Shown here: positions 12,336 to 23,856 of the stretch, one piece after another
Numbering within the stretch: the first letter of the stretch is position 1
How the letters are laid out: each line of letters begins with the position of its first letter
DNA from: Adiantum capillus-veneris
Lineage: Eukaryota; Streptophyta; Polypodiopsida; Polypodiales; Pteridaceae
Assembly: GCA_014529385.2 (NCBI GenBank)
Contig: CM043956.1
Coordinates: 90,970,721-91,034,720, forward strand
DNA length: 64,000 nt
Direction of reading: 5' to 3'
Translations under genes and position numbers: made by a program
Notes under the pieces: generated by a model
Told to the model about the DNA's origin: nothing
Databases searched by the model: none
Seen by the model: the letters and a program-made list of their open reading frames with translations, nothing else

Positions 12336-13667
12336 TTAACACTAGAATGGTAACAGGACACTTTTATGTCCTTGGACACTTTTGTGTCTTGTTAAGTGAC
12401 CATTTTGCTTGAATTATTTGAAGAGTATGAAAATGAATTTCTAGGTGCTATATATACACAAAGTTGCCTTATGAGCTGGAAAAAACTTGACTTTTTTTTT
12501 AAATATCAATCTCACAATTAAGCTTACTCTTGCACAACATTTTTAACCTAAACTTTGTGAAAAAACGAGTCGTGTTTTTAGCTTTTTTCTGAATTTTTAC
12601 AATTACACCACTCTAAACTTCATATTTGTGAGGTTTGGATTGCTAGAGGATAAGCCCTCATCGTTATCAACACATTTTGGTTCTTTTAGGGAGAACTAAG
12701 TGTTAAAATTGAAAGTTATGACCAACTTACAAGGATTGCATAATCTTGTTTTTTGGCCAAATTTAGCACTTTTATGATTTTTTGGTAGCTTTCTTGATAT
12801 CCAAATGCATTTTTGCTTGGCATGTATAACATGAAGCTAGTCTTCCTTGAGTTTTGGGGGACCTAATACTCTATATAGTATAGTATACGATGATGGCTGA
12901 GTTTTTTGATTGCAGAAGAATATGAAACATTTTAGTGTAGCAAGTATAGCTTTCTCAATATTACTAGTTTCTTAGACCAATTGTGTGTATTTTGTAGGTA
13001 ATAACCATATATAATCATAAACTACAAATTTGGCTAGATATTGAGTAGTTTCTATGGGATTGTAGAGGTCATAATGCTAAACTCAGTTTTATCATGTTTG
13101 TTGTATTTAGCACTTCATATTGTCCCGAAGGTTCCACTTAGTAATAGATCCATTATTCTTTTGACATGCTCCATGACTCCTTTTGAATCCAAAGGCCCAA
13201 AGGAAACTAAGAAAACATGTAATAGTATCAGTATTGAGCGTGTCTATAGAAACTTTGATGAAAGGTCCGTAAATGGAAAAAATGCAACTTTTTTGTACCT
13301 ATCTTTTTTGCCCAAAAAAAAATAGTGAGGCAAAAGCAACCATGTGTTTTGATCACTGGCCCATTGAAGTTAATGGGGCATTTTATCTCATGTCCTACAA
13401 AAATTCCCACTCTTATTTATATGCAATCAACCGTAAGAAATGGCTATTTTGGGCAAAATGCATTGGTCCATCAGCTTTGGAGGTTTGTTATAACCAAGGG
13501 ATGAGGAATTTTACACGTTTCTCATTTTTGCCATATGTAGTAGTCCTTGAACTATAAGGTCATGAAAGGATTTTTCAAAATGAGTGGATCTACTATGCTT
13601 TTGGAAATTTTTCCAAAACCCTGAAAGGACACTTTTATGTCCTGTTAGGTTACCAGACTAGTGTTAA
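12336..13667. mobile_element. piggyBac-like DNA transposon, probably non-autonomous
   Basis: TTAA occurs at 12336-12339 and 13664-13667, flanking inverted ends. The left end is CACTAGAATGGTAAC and the right end, reversed, is CACTAGTCTGGTAAC. Just inside both ends sits the palindrome-like GGACACTTTTATGTCC (about 12356 and 13627). TTAA target duplication and CACTA/CCCTA-type ends are characteristic of the piggyBac superfamily. The interior (1.3 kb) has two short plus frames (13041-13325, 13273-13557) that I cannot match confidently to the transposase. Confidence 0.7.
13041..13557 (+). other. Two overlapping short frames inside the piggyBac-like element
   Basis: Frames of 94 codons each overlap in different phases. 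The second contains a Lys/Trp/Tyr-rich segment (INRKKWLFWAK). They might be relics of transposase, but no catalytic Asp signature can be identified, so no function is assigned. Confidence 0.25.
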
Positions 13668-14147
13668 CACTTAGGATAGCTAGGGTCTAAGGAGAAGATT
13701 ATGATTTTCTCTTGCTCTGTGTGAAAAAATCGTCCAATTGCACTTTTAACACATTGGATGAGATTCTTACGTTGAAATAAGCTCTTGATATCAAACCTAG
13801 CCAAAAGTCTAATTCTAGAAGAAGTTAAGGACAAAATTGCAATTTTTCTCTGAAGTCCTGCTTTTGATCACTTTTTCAAGCTTTGGTAAATTCCAAAGTG
13901 TCAACCCTTCTTCAAGAGTACACTGCAAGTGAAATAACCACAAGCTCAATTTTAACACTGTTTCTAGTCTAAGGGTCAAATTTTGACTCTACACTCACTT
14001 GTGATGTCCCAATTCACTTTGGACTTGATGAATGGCCTTCTTAAGTCAAGGTGATTTCCTGGCCTCAGCCTTGCAGACTTCTAAGCTCCAATTCTAAAAA
14101 AAGAAAGAAATTCGTAAATTTTTTAGGAAATTTCCCAGAGTGCACTT

Positions 14148-14339
14148 TGTTGGGGTATAAAGCCCAATGTGGTCGCCCAGGTAAGTGGGCGGGCCGCCAG
14201 GTATGTACACATGTTCTTTTGTAAAAACCTAATAAGAACTCACTATGCTCTACACATTACAGTAGAGCGAGTTCACCATATCGTCATGCTCTTCTTCTCG
14301 CACTCTCTCTCGCGTCGCACTTCCGCTCGTACTCCTTCA
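14148..14339 (+). repeat. Copia 5' LTR
   Basis: Starts TGTTGGGGTATAAAGCCC and ends CTCCTTCA. TATAAAG near the start and a downstream pyrimidine-rich CTCTCT stretch fit a short Copia LTR. It is almost identical to 19466-19657. Confidence 0.93.
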
Positions 14340-14341
14340 AC

Positions 14342-14353
14342 TGGTATCAGAGC
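14342..14353 (+). promoter_or_regulatory. Primer binding site (initiator-Met tRNA)
   Basis: TGGTATCAGAGC lies two bases after the 5' LTR. It is the standard plant retroelement primer site, complementary to the 3' end of the initiator tRNA. Confidence 0.93.
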
Positions 14354-15436
14354 TCAGATCGAGGCTCGGGGTGGCACTGCAGGAGGCTAGAGTCACCAGC
14401 TCAGATTGGAGTGAAATTCGACAGGCAAAGACATGGCCCCAAATCTCGTGGGTGAGCCCGAAGGCCTCGGTGTTGTCAGAATTTCAATCTGAGGTCATCT
14501 CGGCCACCGTTCAGCTTCGACAAAGGTCTGCGCAGGCCATTTTTGACTACGTGGTCTCGGCGGGTGCAGATCCGACTCTGCAAATTTGGGGTTTTCGGCC
14601 TACAACTGCAGGTGCTGAGGATATCGACACTCCCAGAGTGTTGATTTGTGGCTGTCTACACATCGAAGGACGGCTCACAGTTCTTGGAGGCGTGTCACAT
14701 ACGACACGGACGCATCTACACATAGACTGTAGGCGACATCCACTAGTTCATCAGGTAGCTTGTGTTTGCTGCTTGATATTCCAGATTTCATCCTGACATT
14801 GCAGGTACTTCCACATGGGATGTATTGTCAGAGATGATGTATGTTTGTTGAGGGTTTGCTGGCTGTGAGTCATGCAGCAAACAACCGCCGCAACGGTTAC
14901 AGCATATAGTGGGAAATTTGTGGATGTATGACTTTGTGGGAAGTCTATGTATTGTCAGATTTACTACAGCCTTTGTTGAGGGTCGAGTGAGGTTTTATTG
15001 AGCTGGGGGATTCTCGAATGTTGAGATCCTTTCGGTGATACAGGTCTTGGAGCGATCCCTCGAGCACCCTTAGATAGGCAGCTAGGATGTATTGACTGTG
15101 AGTTAGACACTTGGGATTGAATCTTTACTTTACTGCCGTTGAGGCATTGTCGCAGTCTATGCTTACAGGACAGTGACAGGACAGTCAGAGACAGTACAGG
15201 TGCAGGACAGGTTTACCCGCAGCTTACAGTGTCAGAGAGACAGTGTTTTTTGAGCTATTTGTTGGTCTGTTTTTAGTACACTAGAGCCATTTTACAAAGG
15301 AGACTCTGCCAAAATTTCTGCAGAATCTGAAGCTTTCTTGGTTCATTTGACAGGTTAATATTGGTTCAGAGGTCAGTTTACAGGGGAAACTCTGCCGAAT
15401 TTTTCCCAGAAAAGTAAACTACTGTGAAGCGTAGCT
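14354..15436 (+). other. Long untranslated leader of the Copia element
   Basis: About 1.1 kb separates the primer site from the gag ATG. A 141-codon frame at 14371-14796 has no recognised motif. Several direct repeats of CAGGACAG lie near 15170-15215. Confidence 0.55.
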
Positions 15437-17422
15437 ATGGTTGGATCACAGGACACTGCTCTTTACAATATCAAGAAGCTGGATGGAACCAATTTCCCAT
15501 TGTGGAAGAAGCAGATTTGGCACGTGTTGGTACAAAAGAAGCAGATAAAACCTATAAAGCTCAAGGGGATAAAACCAGAAGATATGGACGAAGATGAATA
15601 AAGCGAAATGGATGAATTGGCACTTTCTACCATTATGCTGACTTTGGCAGAAAGCGTTTACTTCAATGTAGCAGATGAGATGTCGGCTTATCAAGCATGG
15701 TTAAAGCTGAGTGATCTTTATGAGAAGCAGAGTGCAGCTTCACAGGTATACTGGCTTAAGAAGCTTGTTGACTTGAAGATGAAAGAAGGGACACCTATGT
15801 CCAATCATCTGAATGAATTCAACACAATCTATAGTGAGCTGTCAGCTCAAGGTGTCAAGTTTGATGAACCTGTTAGAGCTATGTTCCTGTTGATCACATT
15901 GCCGGAAAGTTGGGACACTTTTCGCAAAGCTTTGAGTAATTCTGCACCTCCAGATGGTTGGAACATAGCAGGTGTAGAAGGAAGTCTGCTTACTGAAGAA
16001 ACCAATAAAAAGACAATGGACAAAGGCAAAGGAACAGCCTTAGTTGTCAGGGGAAGGACCAAAGAAAAGTACAAAGGTGGAAAGAGGAATCAGTCTCGTA
16101 GCAAGTCCCGCAGTACTAAAGGCAAGAGTGACATAGAATGCTACCATTGTGGCAAGAAGGGTCACATGAAAAGAGACTGCAGAGAATGGAAAGCAGAAAA
16201 AGGCAAAGAGAAAGCTGAAGACCATAGTGAGAAGAACAAGTCCTCAGTGAAGATTCAAGAAATAAATGTGACAAACACTGTTGCAGAGGATGACAGTCTA
16301 GTGTCAGGAGACATCTACTTCTTGAAGAATACAATGGACTCAGCTCTTCTTACAGCATCTGATGGAAATGCACTGAGTGACTGGATTATAGACTCAGGGG
16401 CATCACTTCATGTGTCTCCAAACAAGGAGTGGTTTACCTCTTATGCGACCGCTAAAGATCATGTTCGGCTAGGCAATGGGCAGACATGTGAGATCTTAGG
16501 TGTTGGAGATGTTCAATTGAAGTTTCAGAATGGCTCTTCTTTCACGCTCAAGAATGTGAGACATGTTCCCGCAATTACAAAGAGCTTGATTAGCACAGGT
16601 TTACTTGATGATGCTGGCTATGTAACCACTTTTGGACAGAACATGTGGAAGATATCCAAGGGTTCTATGACAATAGCACATGGAGTAAAGTCTGGAGGAC
16701 TTTACATGATTTATGTATCAAATGTCTCTAAAAATGTAATCAATGTAACCGAGCAGCCGAACGTTTCTTTGTGGCATAGCCGGTTAGGACATATGTCCAA
16801 GAAGGGAATGGAAATCTTGTCTTGTTCTGGTTATTTGCCTGGCTTTTCATTTAATGATTTTGAATTCTGTGAACATTGTCTGTATGGTAAGCAAACACAA
16901 CAGCCACATAAGCATAGAAGCAGTAGAAGAGATACACAGTTGGCACTTGTTCATAGTGATTTGTGTGGACCTATGCCTAACCTATCTCTAGGGGGAGCTT
17001 CTTACTTTATGACATTTATAGATGATTACTCGAGGAAAGTATGGGTTTACTTTCTCAAGCACAAGGATGAAGCGTTTAGTGTTTTCAAAACGTTTGTGAC
17101 ACTTGTGGAGAATCAGAGTGGCAAGAAGCTTAAATGCTTACGCACTGACAATGGTGGAGAGTATGTTTCAAAGGCCTTTCACGACTTTTGTGAGTCAAAA
17201 GGTATAAAACGTGAACTTACTGCTCCTTACAATCCTCCTCAAAATGGTGTTGCTGAGAGGATGAATAGGACCATACAAGAGAAGGTCAGAAGTATGTTGT
17301 CTAATGCACAGCTGCCAAATGGGTTTTGGGCTGAAGCTGTATCAACAGCTGTTCATCTTGTAAATAGGTCTCCTAGCAAGGTTTTGCAGAAGGATTCAGT
17401 GCCAGAGATGGTATGGCTGTGA
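15437..17422 (+). pseudogene. Copia gag, protease and integrase (broken)
   Basis: Gag begins at the ATG at 15437 and has a TAA at 15599-15601 (codon 55). The rest reads open from 15602, with the next in-frame ATG at 15608. In order: gag; a CX2CX4HX4C zinc knuckle (CYHCGKKGHMKRDC, near 16137); a protease site IIDSGAS (near 16386); the pre-integrase WHSRLGHM (near 16771); and integrase with HSDLCGP and DNGGEY (Asp at 16960s and 17150s). Near 17409-17422 a deletion of roughly 40 bases or more has removed the conserved segment before the CEAYTHVP region and shifted the frame. The product would cut the polyprotein and integrate element DNA, but this copy is defective. Confidence 0.9.
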
Positions 17423-19376
17423 GGCATATACTCACGTTCCAAAGGAATTTAGGAACAAACTTGAGCCAAAGAGTAGAAAGTGCATCTTTCTAGGCTATGG
17501 TAATTCTGGTGAGATGGGGTACAGACTTTGGGATCCCGAATCCAGAAAGGTTTTCCGCAGCAATGATGTTCACTTTAATGAATCCAAATATCATTCTAAA
17601 CCAGAGAGGGTTGAGGAGATTAGAAGAGTTGTCTTCCAAGAAGATGGACCTGCACGTGCAAGACATAATGTCAGGGCTCAAGAGGAGCAAGGACAGGATA
17701 GAGTGGAACCAAAGGTTGTGGCTGAGCCTGAGCCACCTATTGTGTGTAGATCTGGACGTGTCACGCGACCTCCTGATAGGTTTGTTCCATCTATGAACTA
17801 TGTCATGTTGGCTGATTGCAATGAGCCTTCATGTTACAAGGAAGCAGTGCAAATGAAGGACTCCGGGAATTGGCAATTGGCCATGCAGTCAGAGATGACA
17901 GCTCTGCATAAAAACCAGACATGGAAGCTAGTTAAATTACCACGGGGCAAAAAGGCTCTACCTTGTAAATGGGTTTACAGGTATAAGATCACCGCTCATG
18001 ATAGTCAGCCAAAGTACAAAGCAAGGCTTGTTGCCAAGGGCTTTAAGCAAGAACAAGGCATTGACTTTGATGAAGTCTTCTCTCCGGTGGTCAAGATGAC
18101 TACATTGAGATGCTTTCTTGCATTGGTTGCCATATTAGATTTGGTGTTGCACCAAATGGATGTCAAGACAGCGTTCTTGCATGGTGATTTAGATGTGGAA
18201 ATTTACATGCAGCAACCAGAAGGGTTTGTTGAGGAAGGCAAGGAAGATTGGGTATGCCAGTTGTTAAAGAGTCTTTATGGCTTAAAACAATCACCGAGGG
18301 CATGGTACCATAAATTCCACAAGTTTATGCTTTCTCAAGGCTACAAACGTAGTGAGTTCGATCATTGTCTATATACAAAGAAGGCTAAGGATGGCAGTTG
18401 ACTGATCCTTAATTTGTATGTGGATGACATGTTGATTGCTGGCAAGCACTTGGAAGAAATTTCAGCTTTGAAGTCAAAGATGGCAAAATCGTTTGACATG
18501 AAAGACATGGGTGAGGCAAGTCATATACTTGGTATACGCATTGAGAGAGACAGATCAAAGAAGTTGATTTGGTTATCTCAAACAGAGTATATTGACAAGG
18601 TTTTGCAACGTTTCAATATGGAGAAGGGAAAGGCATTGAGTGTTCCATTGCCACCATATGTGAAACTTAGCAAACAAGATTGTCCTGTGTCTAAGGAAGA
18701 ACAGGCTAAAATGGATAAGATTCCATATGCGTCTGCAGTGGGTAGTTTGATGTATGCAATGATTGCTACTCGCCCAGACATTGCATTTGCAGTGGGAGTA
18801 GTAAGTCGATACATGTCAAACCCAGGCAAGAAACATTGGGAGGCAGTGAAAGGAATATTGAGATACTTGAAAGCTACAAAGAGTATGCGTATATGCTATG
18901 GGAGTCAGGAGCTAAGTGTAAAGGGTTTTACAGACTCAGATTATGCAGGTGACTTAGACAACCGAAGGTCTACGTCAGGGTATGTCTTTACATTGGCTGG
19001 TGGAGCAGTATCATGGCGTTCTAGATTACAAGATTGTGTTACTCAGTCTACTACAGAGGCTGAATATGTTGCAGCATCAGAGGCATGCAAAGAATCAATG
19101 TGGCTTAATCGACTAGTAACAGATTTGGGAATCAAAGAAGAGATGCATGTGTTATATTGTGATAGTCAAAGTGCTATACAATTGGCTCGCAATCCAGTTT
19201 ATCACTCAAAGACAAATCATGTGGATGTGAAGTATCATTTCATCAGGGAAATGCTCGAGGATAAGCAACTTCAGCTTGTCAAAGTTCACACCACAGAAAA
19301 TCCTGCTGATCTACTTACAAAAGGACTTCCCTCAGAGAGCTTTGCGCATTTTCGCAAGCAGTTAGGTGTAGGGTAG
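17423..19376 (+). pseudogene. Copia reverse transcriptase and RNase H (broken)
   Basis: After the integrase deletion the frame continues through the integrase C-terminus (IFLGYG, near 17490) and reverse transcriptase (WVYRYK, ARLVAKGF, DVKTAFLHGDL). A TGA at 18399-18401 lies just before the catalytic YVDDML (18417-18434). The frame stays the same after the stop and runs through RNase H (TDSDYAGD near 18930, STTEAEYVAAS near 19050, CDSQSAIQLA) to the stop at 19374-19376. Reverse transcriptase would copy element RNA to DNA; the stop cuts the protein before its catalytic Asp pair. Confidence 0.9.
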
Positions 19377-19465
19377 TACATCACTTCTCTACATCTCTTG
19401 TATATTAGCTTGTATAGTAGCTTCTCTCACACTTAAAGTACCACATTGGACTTTAAGTGGGAGGT

Positions 19466-19657
19466 TGTTGGGGTATAAAGCCCAATGTGGTCGCCCAGGT
19501 AAGTGGGCGGGCCGCCACGTATGTACACATGTTCTTTTGTAAAAACCTAATAAGAACTCACTATGCTCTACACATTACAGTAGAGCGAGTTCACCATATC
19601 GTCATGCTCTTCTTCTCGAACTCTCTCTCGTGTCGCACTTCCGCTCGTACTCCTTCA
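19466..19657 (+). repeat. Copia 3' LTR
   Basis: Preceded by TTTAAGTGGGAGGT (polypurine tract). It differs from the 5' LTR at three visible positions (G to C near 19517, and two changes near 19619-19631). Confidence 0.93.
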
Positions 19658-20413
19658 CTTTTACCCCTTTTAATTTCTTTGTAGCCCTCTTAGTCTCTAC
19701 TATCAACTTGTAGTTTGTTTTGGCGTTGTGGGTAGGTGTCGACAAGTAATTAGTCTTCTTGGCACTCTCCTCAATGGCTCTTTCCCAATTTTTGTTGGTC
19801 AACTTGCATCCAAACTTCACTCATGTACCTAAACACATTTGTTAAACCCACTTATGAAGTATCGTGCACAAATTTTTCTTCAGGCTTCAGAGGAGAAAAT
19901 CGTGATTTTCTCTCATAGATTCTAATTAATGGCTTTTTGAGAATTTTGGCTATGGCTGTGCATTCACACACTCTTGTTCATGCACTTCATGCCATGAGTA
20001 ACCTACTTTCCTAGATGCACTATCCCTCTTTGAGCTTTCCCTACTTTTAGCAAAAGATCCTTTCAGTGATATGCATATCCATTGATGCTGAGAGCACTTG
20101 TCTGACTTCTCTCTCTTAAAGATGCTCTACAAACAGCTCTCTAACTAAACTCTATTTTTTTTTTCTTGCGTTTTTCTCGCCTAATGCAAGATTCACAATT
20201 CTATCAGTCAATGAAGTCTTGCACTTAGCTCCAAACCTATCTAAAATACTTATCCTAATCGTCTAACATTTTTGCAGCGAGAAACTCACCACAATCACAC
20301 GAAACAAAGACCACGAAAATCTTGGTCTCTTTTTCTAACCTATCTGACCTAACGGTATACTTAAGGCAATTTTGTCGGACTCGGCTGTGTTTGTTCTAGT
20401 TTAGGTATTCATT
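19658..20413. other. No gene recognised
   Basis: AT-rich sequence with scattered short frames. The minus frame at 19602-19820 overlaps the LTR and is not convincing. Confidence 0.4.
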
Positions 20414-21047
20414 TCCCAGCAACGGTGCCAATGTCTCGAGGTACACAAGGGTCAACACCTTTCACATCTCTAAAAGAGACGAAAAACCAAGACGAAATGT
20501 GAATCCTGAGAAGAAAGAGAGGACAGGACTGTTGGCGGGCACCATACAGAAGTAGCTTGGCTAGGAATGCAAGTTCCATGTCAGTGTGCCGCTGTCCTAG
20601 GTCCATGCTCGGATTCGTGCTCATCCACTTTCACTCAATTTTTGTTGGCTTTACTTATTCAGTACGTTGGCTCCGTGTTCCAAGTGACAACCGCTTCCAG
20701 CGTGGATGGCCACGAGTGGTTTTCAAGAGTTCCTCTCCTTCTTGACGATGTTGTTGGCAGTAGGAAAGAACACGCTCATATTCCTTGTGGCTAGCAGGTT
20801 TCCAGAGAGAAAAACGTAGACATCTTTGCCCAGGAGGAAAGAATGTGCAGAGTTGCCGGTGCTTGCCAACTGCACCCAATGCGACACGAGCTTCACAACG
20901 GGTTGCGCCTCCGTGTGGGTGAGCTTCTTACAATGGAACCCTATCTCCATTGTTTGCGCAGAGAGCAGCATCGCGTCCACCTCCTCGTTCTCCACTATGC
21001 GGAGCTATGGCTTGCTGACCATGCCCGGAAAGCCTAATTCTTTGTAG
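20414..21047 (-). mobile_element. Gypsy remnant: primer-site-like sequence and upstream coding-like fragment
   Basis: On the minus strand TGGCACCGTTGCTGGGA (20414-20430) resembles the Asp-tRNA-type primer site of plant Athila/Tat-type Gypsy elements. Upstream on the minus strand (20995-20723) is a 90-codon frame, with KLVSHWVQLASTGNSAHSFL-like sequence, that looks protein-like but is not recognised. A Gypsy relic is the simplest reading. Confidence 0.35.
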
Positions 21048-21600
21048 AATATGTGCACCAGCGCTTCCTTTAGCTCACCTTCCTCCCCAAGCACCTTGTT
21101 CGTGAGTAGAGATGGCCCACGATTTCCCTTCCAAAAACCATTTTTGCCGTTTTCAATGGAAAACTATCTGTAGCCATCCGTGCCGACGAGGATGGCCACA
21201 AGGAGTTTTCAGTAAAGATGGGCCACCGTTTCCCTTCCAAAAATCATTTTCTTTATTTTTTTAAAAAAATGAACCATTTGACGAGGGCCTTGCATACTTA
21301 TTTATTGGCTCACCTCTATTGACATTCAATGGAATCTTCATGAGATTCTTTCACTCTTCAAGGAGCTTCTTGCTTATCTTCAAGTGTTAATCATTTATTA
21401 AAAAAGCGAGTGTTGAACGAAAATTGTTTCAAGGTGTATTTTGTTGGCCTACACTACTCAGACGAATCCTTCAATTTTTCCGATTCAATATAAATTAAAA
21501 ACAAGTTCAGAGATCGACTCACTACACCTGCAGTACTCCCAACACCAATGACTCTCGCTCCTGCAAGGTACTTAAGAAGATGGCTAGTTGTATGCGAGAA

Positions 21601-21622
21601 GAGAGAGAGAGAGAGAGAGAGG
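21601..21622. repeat. (GA)n microsatellite
   Basis: About eleven uninterrupted GA units. Confidence 0.9.
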
Positions 21623-21787
21623 TGTGCCAATTGCCAGATAGGCTCCAAATGGACAAATAGAACATCTTTACCTGCCATCCTATCTAGCTTTATGTTTGAT
21701 GGCAAGTTGCTCGGTTTTTGCCTTGCTCGAAAATATTGGCAGTTTTGGACAGATTCTCACAATAATTCCCACATTATGACTTACCTC

Positions 21788-21912
21788 AACATCATGAGCT
21801 TTTGTGAGGGAGGCACGGCATACCTAGCTATGTACGATTGGGGGTAGGGGACCATGGGCCAATCGTACATAGCTAGGTATGCGGTGCCTCCCGAGCAGAA
21901 GCTCATGATGTT
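21788..21912. repeat. Near-perfect hairpin, 54-base arms, 17-base loop
   Basis: The left arm (21788-21841) and right arm (21859-21912) are inverted copies with about five mismatches, all away from the inner 29 bases except one. The inner arm reads GCATACCTAGCTATGTACG on both strands. Size and pairing resemble a plant miRNA or siRNA precursor foldback, or a tiny palindromic MITE. I do not recognise a conserved miRNA in it. Confidence 0.8.
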
Positions 21913-23507
21913 ATGCATTGTATGAAAAACACTCAAAAAGGCTCCCTTTTCCTACATGAGAAAATTTCTAAATCTTCTTGTGTATTTGGTAAGACTCGAG
22001 GACCCACACTTTTACCTTGAGATGCAAATTGGATATTGGAAAGGAACTCATTGATGAGAGAGAGAGAGAGAGAGATGAAAGTCAGAAAGGTGATAATGGA
22101 GGTTAAAAACTAGTTACTGTAGCACATTCTAACTATTGATGTAGAGGACTCCGATGTCAACTCCATCAATGCCAAGTCCCCCACTTACTATGCAGTATAA
22201 AAGTTCTACACAATGTCTCCACTCCAATACTCTTCTATCTTAACCCATGCCCTCTCCAATGAGTATCTTAAATGTACACAAACCCATAGTTATGACCTTT
22301 TTAAGGACATTGGAAAGAAAGAATAATGTCTCCTATACTCTTTAGCAAGAACAAGACTCTTTAAGTAGGATAGGCAATCACGAACGACACATTACTTGAT
22401 CCGTATCCACTCGACTTTCACTCAATCTTTAACTAGTTCATTGTTGCACTTGTGCTGTGCCATTACCATGCCTCAATGCAACTAGTCTTTGCACAATCGT
22501 TGTGTAGGCCCCTTGTTGATAGATTGATTTGTGAAGACGAAAATTCGTCCTAGCTTAATGATTGGATAGATGTGAGCTCATAGCTTTCCATAAAATAAAG
22601 CTCAACCTCAAAAGATACAATTTCAAAGCCTAGTTACATTCTTCAATAGGCCTAGCCAGTGTTCAGGAAACGTGTGTACAATTGTGCCGCTTTGAAAATT
22701 TAAAAGTGCCGGTTAATAGCAAGAGGGAAAGGAAGAAACTATGCCTAGATTTTGTGAAAAATAGCATAAATATATTAGCTTAATTTATTAAATTTTCCTT
22801 TTTCACTGGAAAACGCATAAAAAGGAATTGTGTATGCTTTGGAAAATGGTTTTTCCCGAACACTGGGCCTACCGTAGCAACTAAATTTAAAGCATTAATC
22901 TGAGCCGTCACCAAACACCGTTCTACCCCGCTATTGCATGGGGTGAGCTTCAATTTAATAATTAGCAACTTCAACCCCTCCAATTTGTCAAAATAATTCT
23001 TGAGCTGACTAGCATGCACAAGCATTTCTTCCTTCACAAATATCCATGTGATTGAAAAAGACTATTTTTGTGTCTGGCGCTGCAAGGAGACCCGGATGAT
23101 TTTTAAAAATGGTATGCAGGAAACAACTAATCACAAAGAGCTAATTTCTTCTCAGAAATTCACAATTTTTCAAAAATATTTTTTTTGCCTGACAAGTTCG
23201 AGGCCACCTGATGCCTCAAATTGTTGTTCTTAACTTCAATGCTGAAATAACAGCAAGTATATAAACCAAACAATTTCAAAGTTAAAATTAAATTACTGGT
23301 GTGCTTGCGCAGTTTAGCCCCCGGTTTAGACCAGGAAAAAGCTATTTTGGATTTTTTGGCTGTACAAAAAGGGGGCACGTTATTGAATTTGAGCCATGGC
23401 TTATCAAGGCCATAACAAAAAATGGGCTCTTGCTCGATGCTACTGACAAATTTTTGGTGAAAAAGAATCTTGAGTGAGATAAAATTACCCTACACATGCA
23501 AAGCCTC
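21913..23507. other. Downstream of NAPRT: no further gene seen
   Basis: AT-rich sequence holding a (GA)n tract at about 22058-22074 and a TATA-like TATAAAAG near 22197. Directly below 23508 this would contain the NAPRT 3' untranslated region; no poly(A) signal was assigned. Confidence 0.4.
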
Positions 23508-23856
23508 TTACCTCAACTCCCCAACAGGGGCTTCATTGAGCCACAAGAAATGAATGAAATCATAAAGTTTTCCTGTGACACTAACCTGGCCCCATTAAAA
23601 AAGTGTCAGACTAATAAAAAACCTTTTGGTATAGCAAGGTTTGCATACTACTCTCTCACTATGTAACAGACCTTGACAAGACACTGAAAAAACAAACAGT
23701 AAAACACACCAACTCATTGATGGACTCCAAAATGACTTCATACCTTGTAAGGTGTGGGATTCAAGGCACGCAGGTGATCGGGGCGCATTGCAGCAAGCTG
23801 TGCCTTACATCGCTTTCTCACACCTTCCAAACATGGCAAAGGCTCTGCAGAGATCC
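23508..23856 (-). CDS. NAPRT: NAPRT last two exons
   Basis: Exon 23856-23744 has an acceptor ...TTCAAAAG and a donor GTATGA. It encodes a variable stretch followed by [15 protein letters not shown]. Exon 23585-23508 follows GGCCAG and encodes [19 protein letters not shown] plus Arg and TAA. The phase of the first exon (two leading bases) fits the single base left by the exon ending at 36213, linking the blocks across 12.4 kb. Confidence 0.92.

Larger units (their letters stand above)
14148..19657 (+). mobile_element. Ty1/Copia LTR retrotransposon, nearly complete
   Basis: A 5.5-kb element with 192-bp LTRs (14148-14339 and 19466-19657), an initiator-Met tRNA primer site at 14342-14353, a purine-rich tract at about 19455-19464, and gag-pol in Copia order (gag, protease, integrase, reverse transcriptase, RNase H). 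I count three differences between the LTRs, suggesting a recent insertion. A CACTT sequence flanks both sides (14143-14147 and 19656-19660), although the right copy overlaps the last bases of the LTR. Coding is broken in at least three places, so this copy is not autonomous. Confidence 0.93.

Noticed and set aside
14371-14796. 141-codon frame in the Copia leader
   Set aside because: No motif, and the position between primer site and gag suggests leader RNA.
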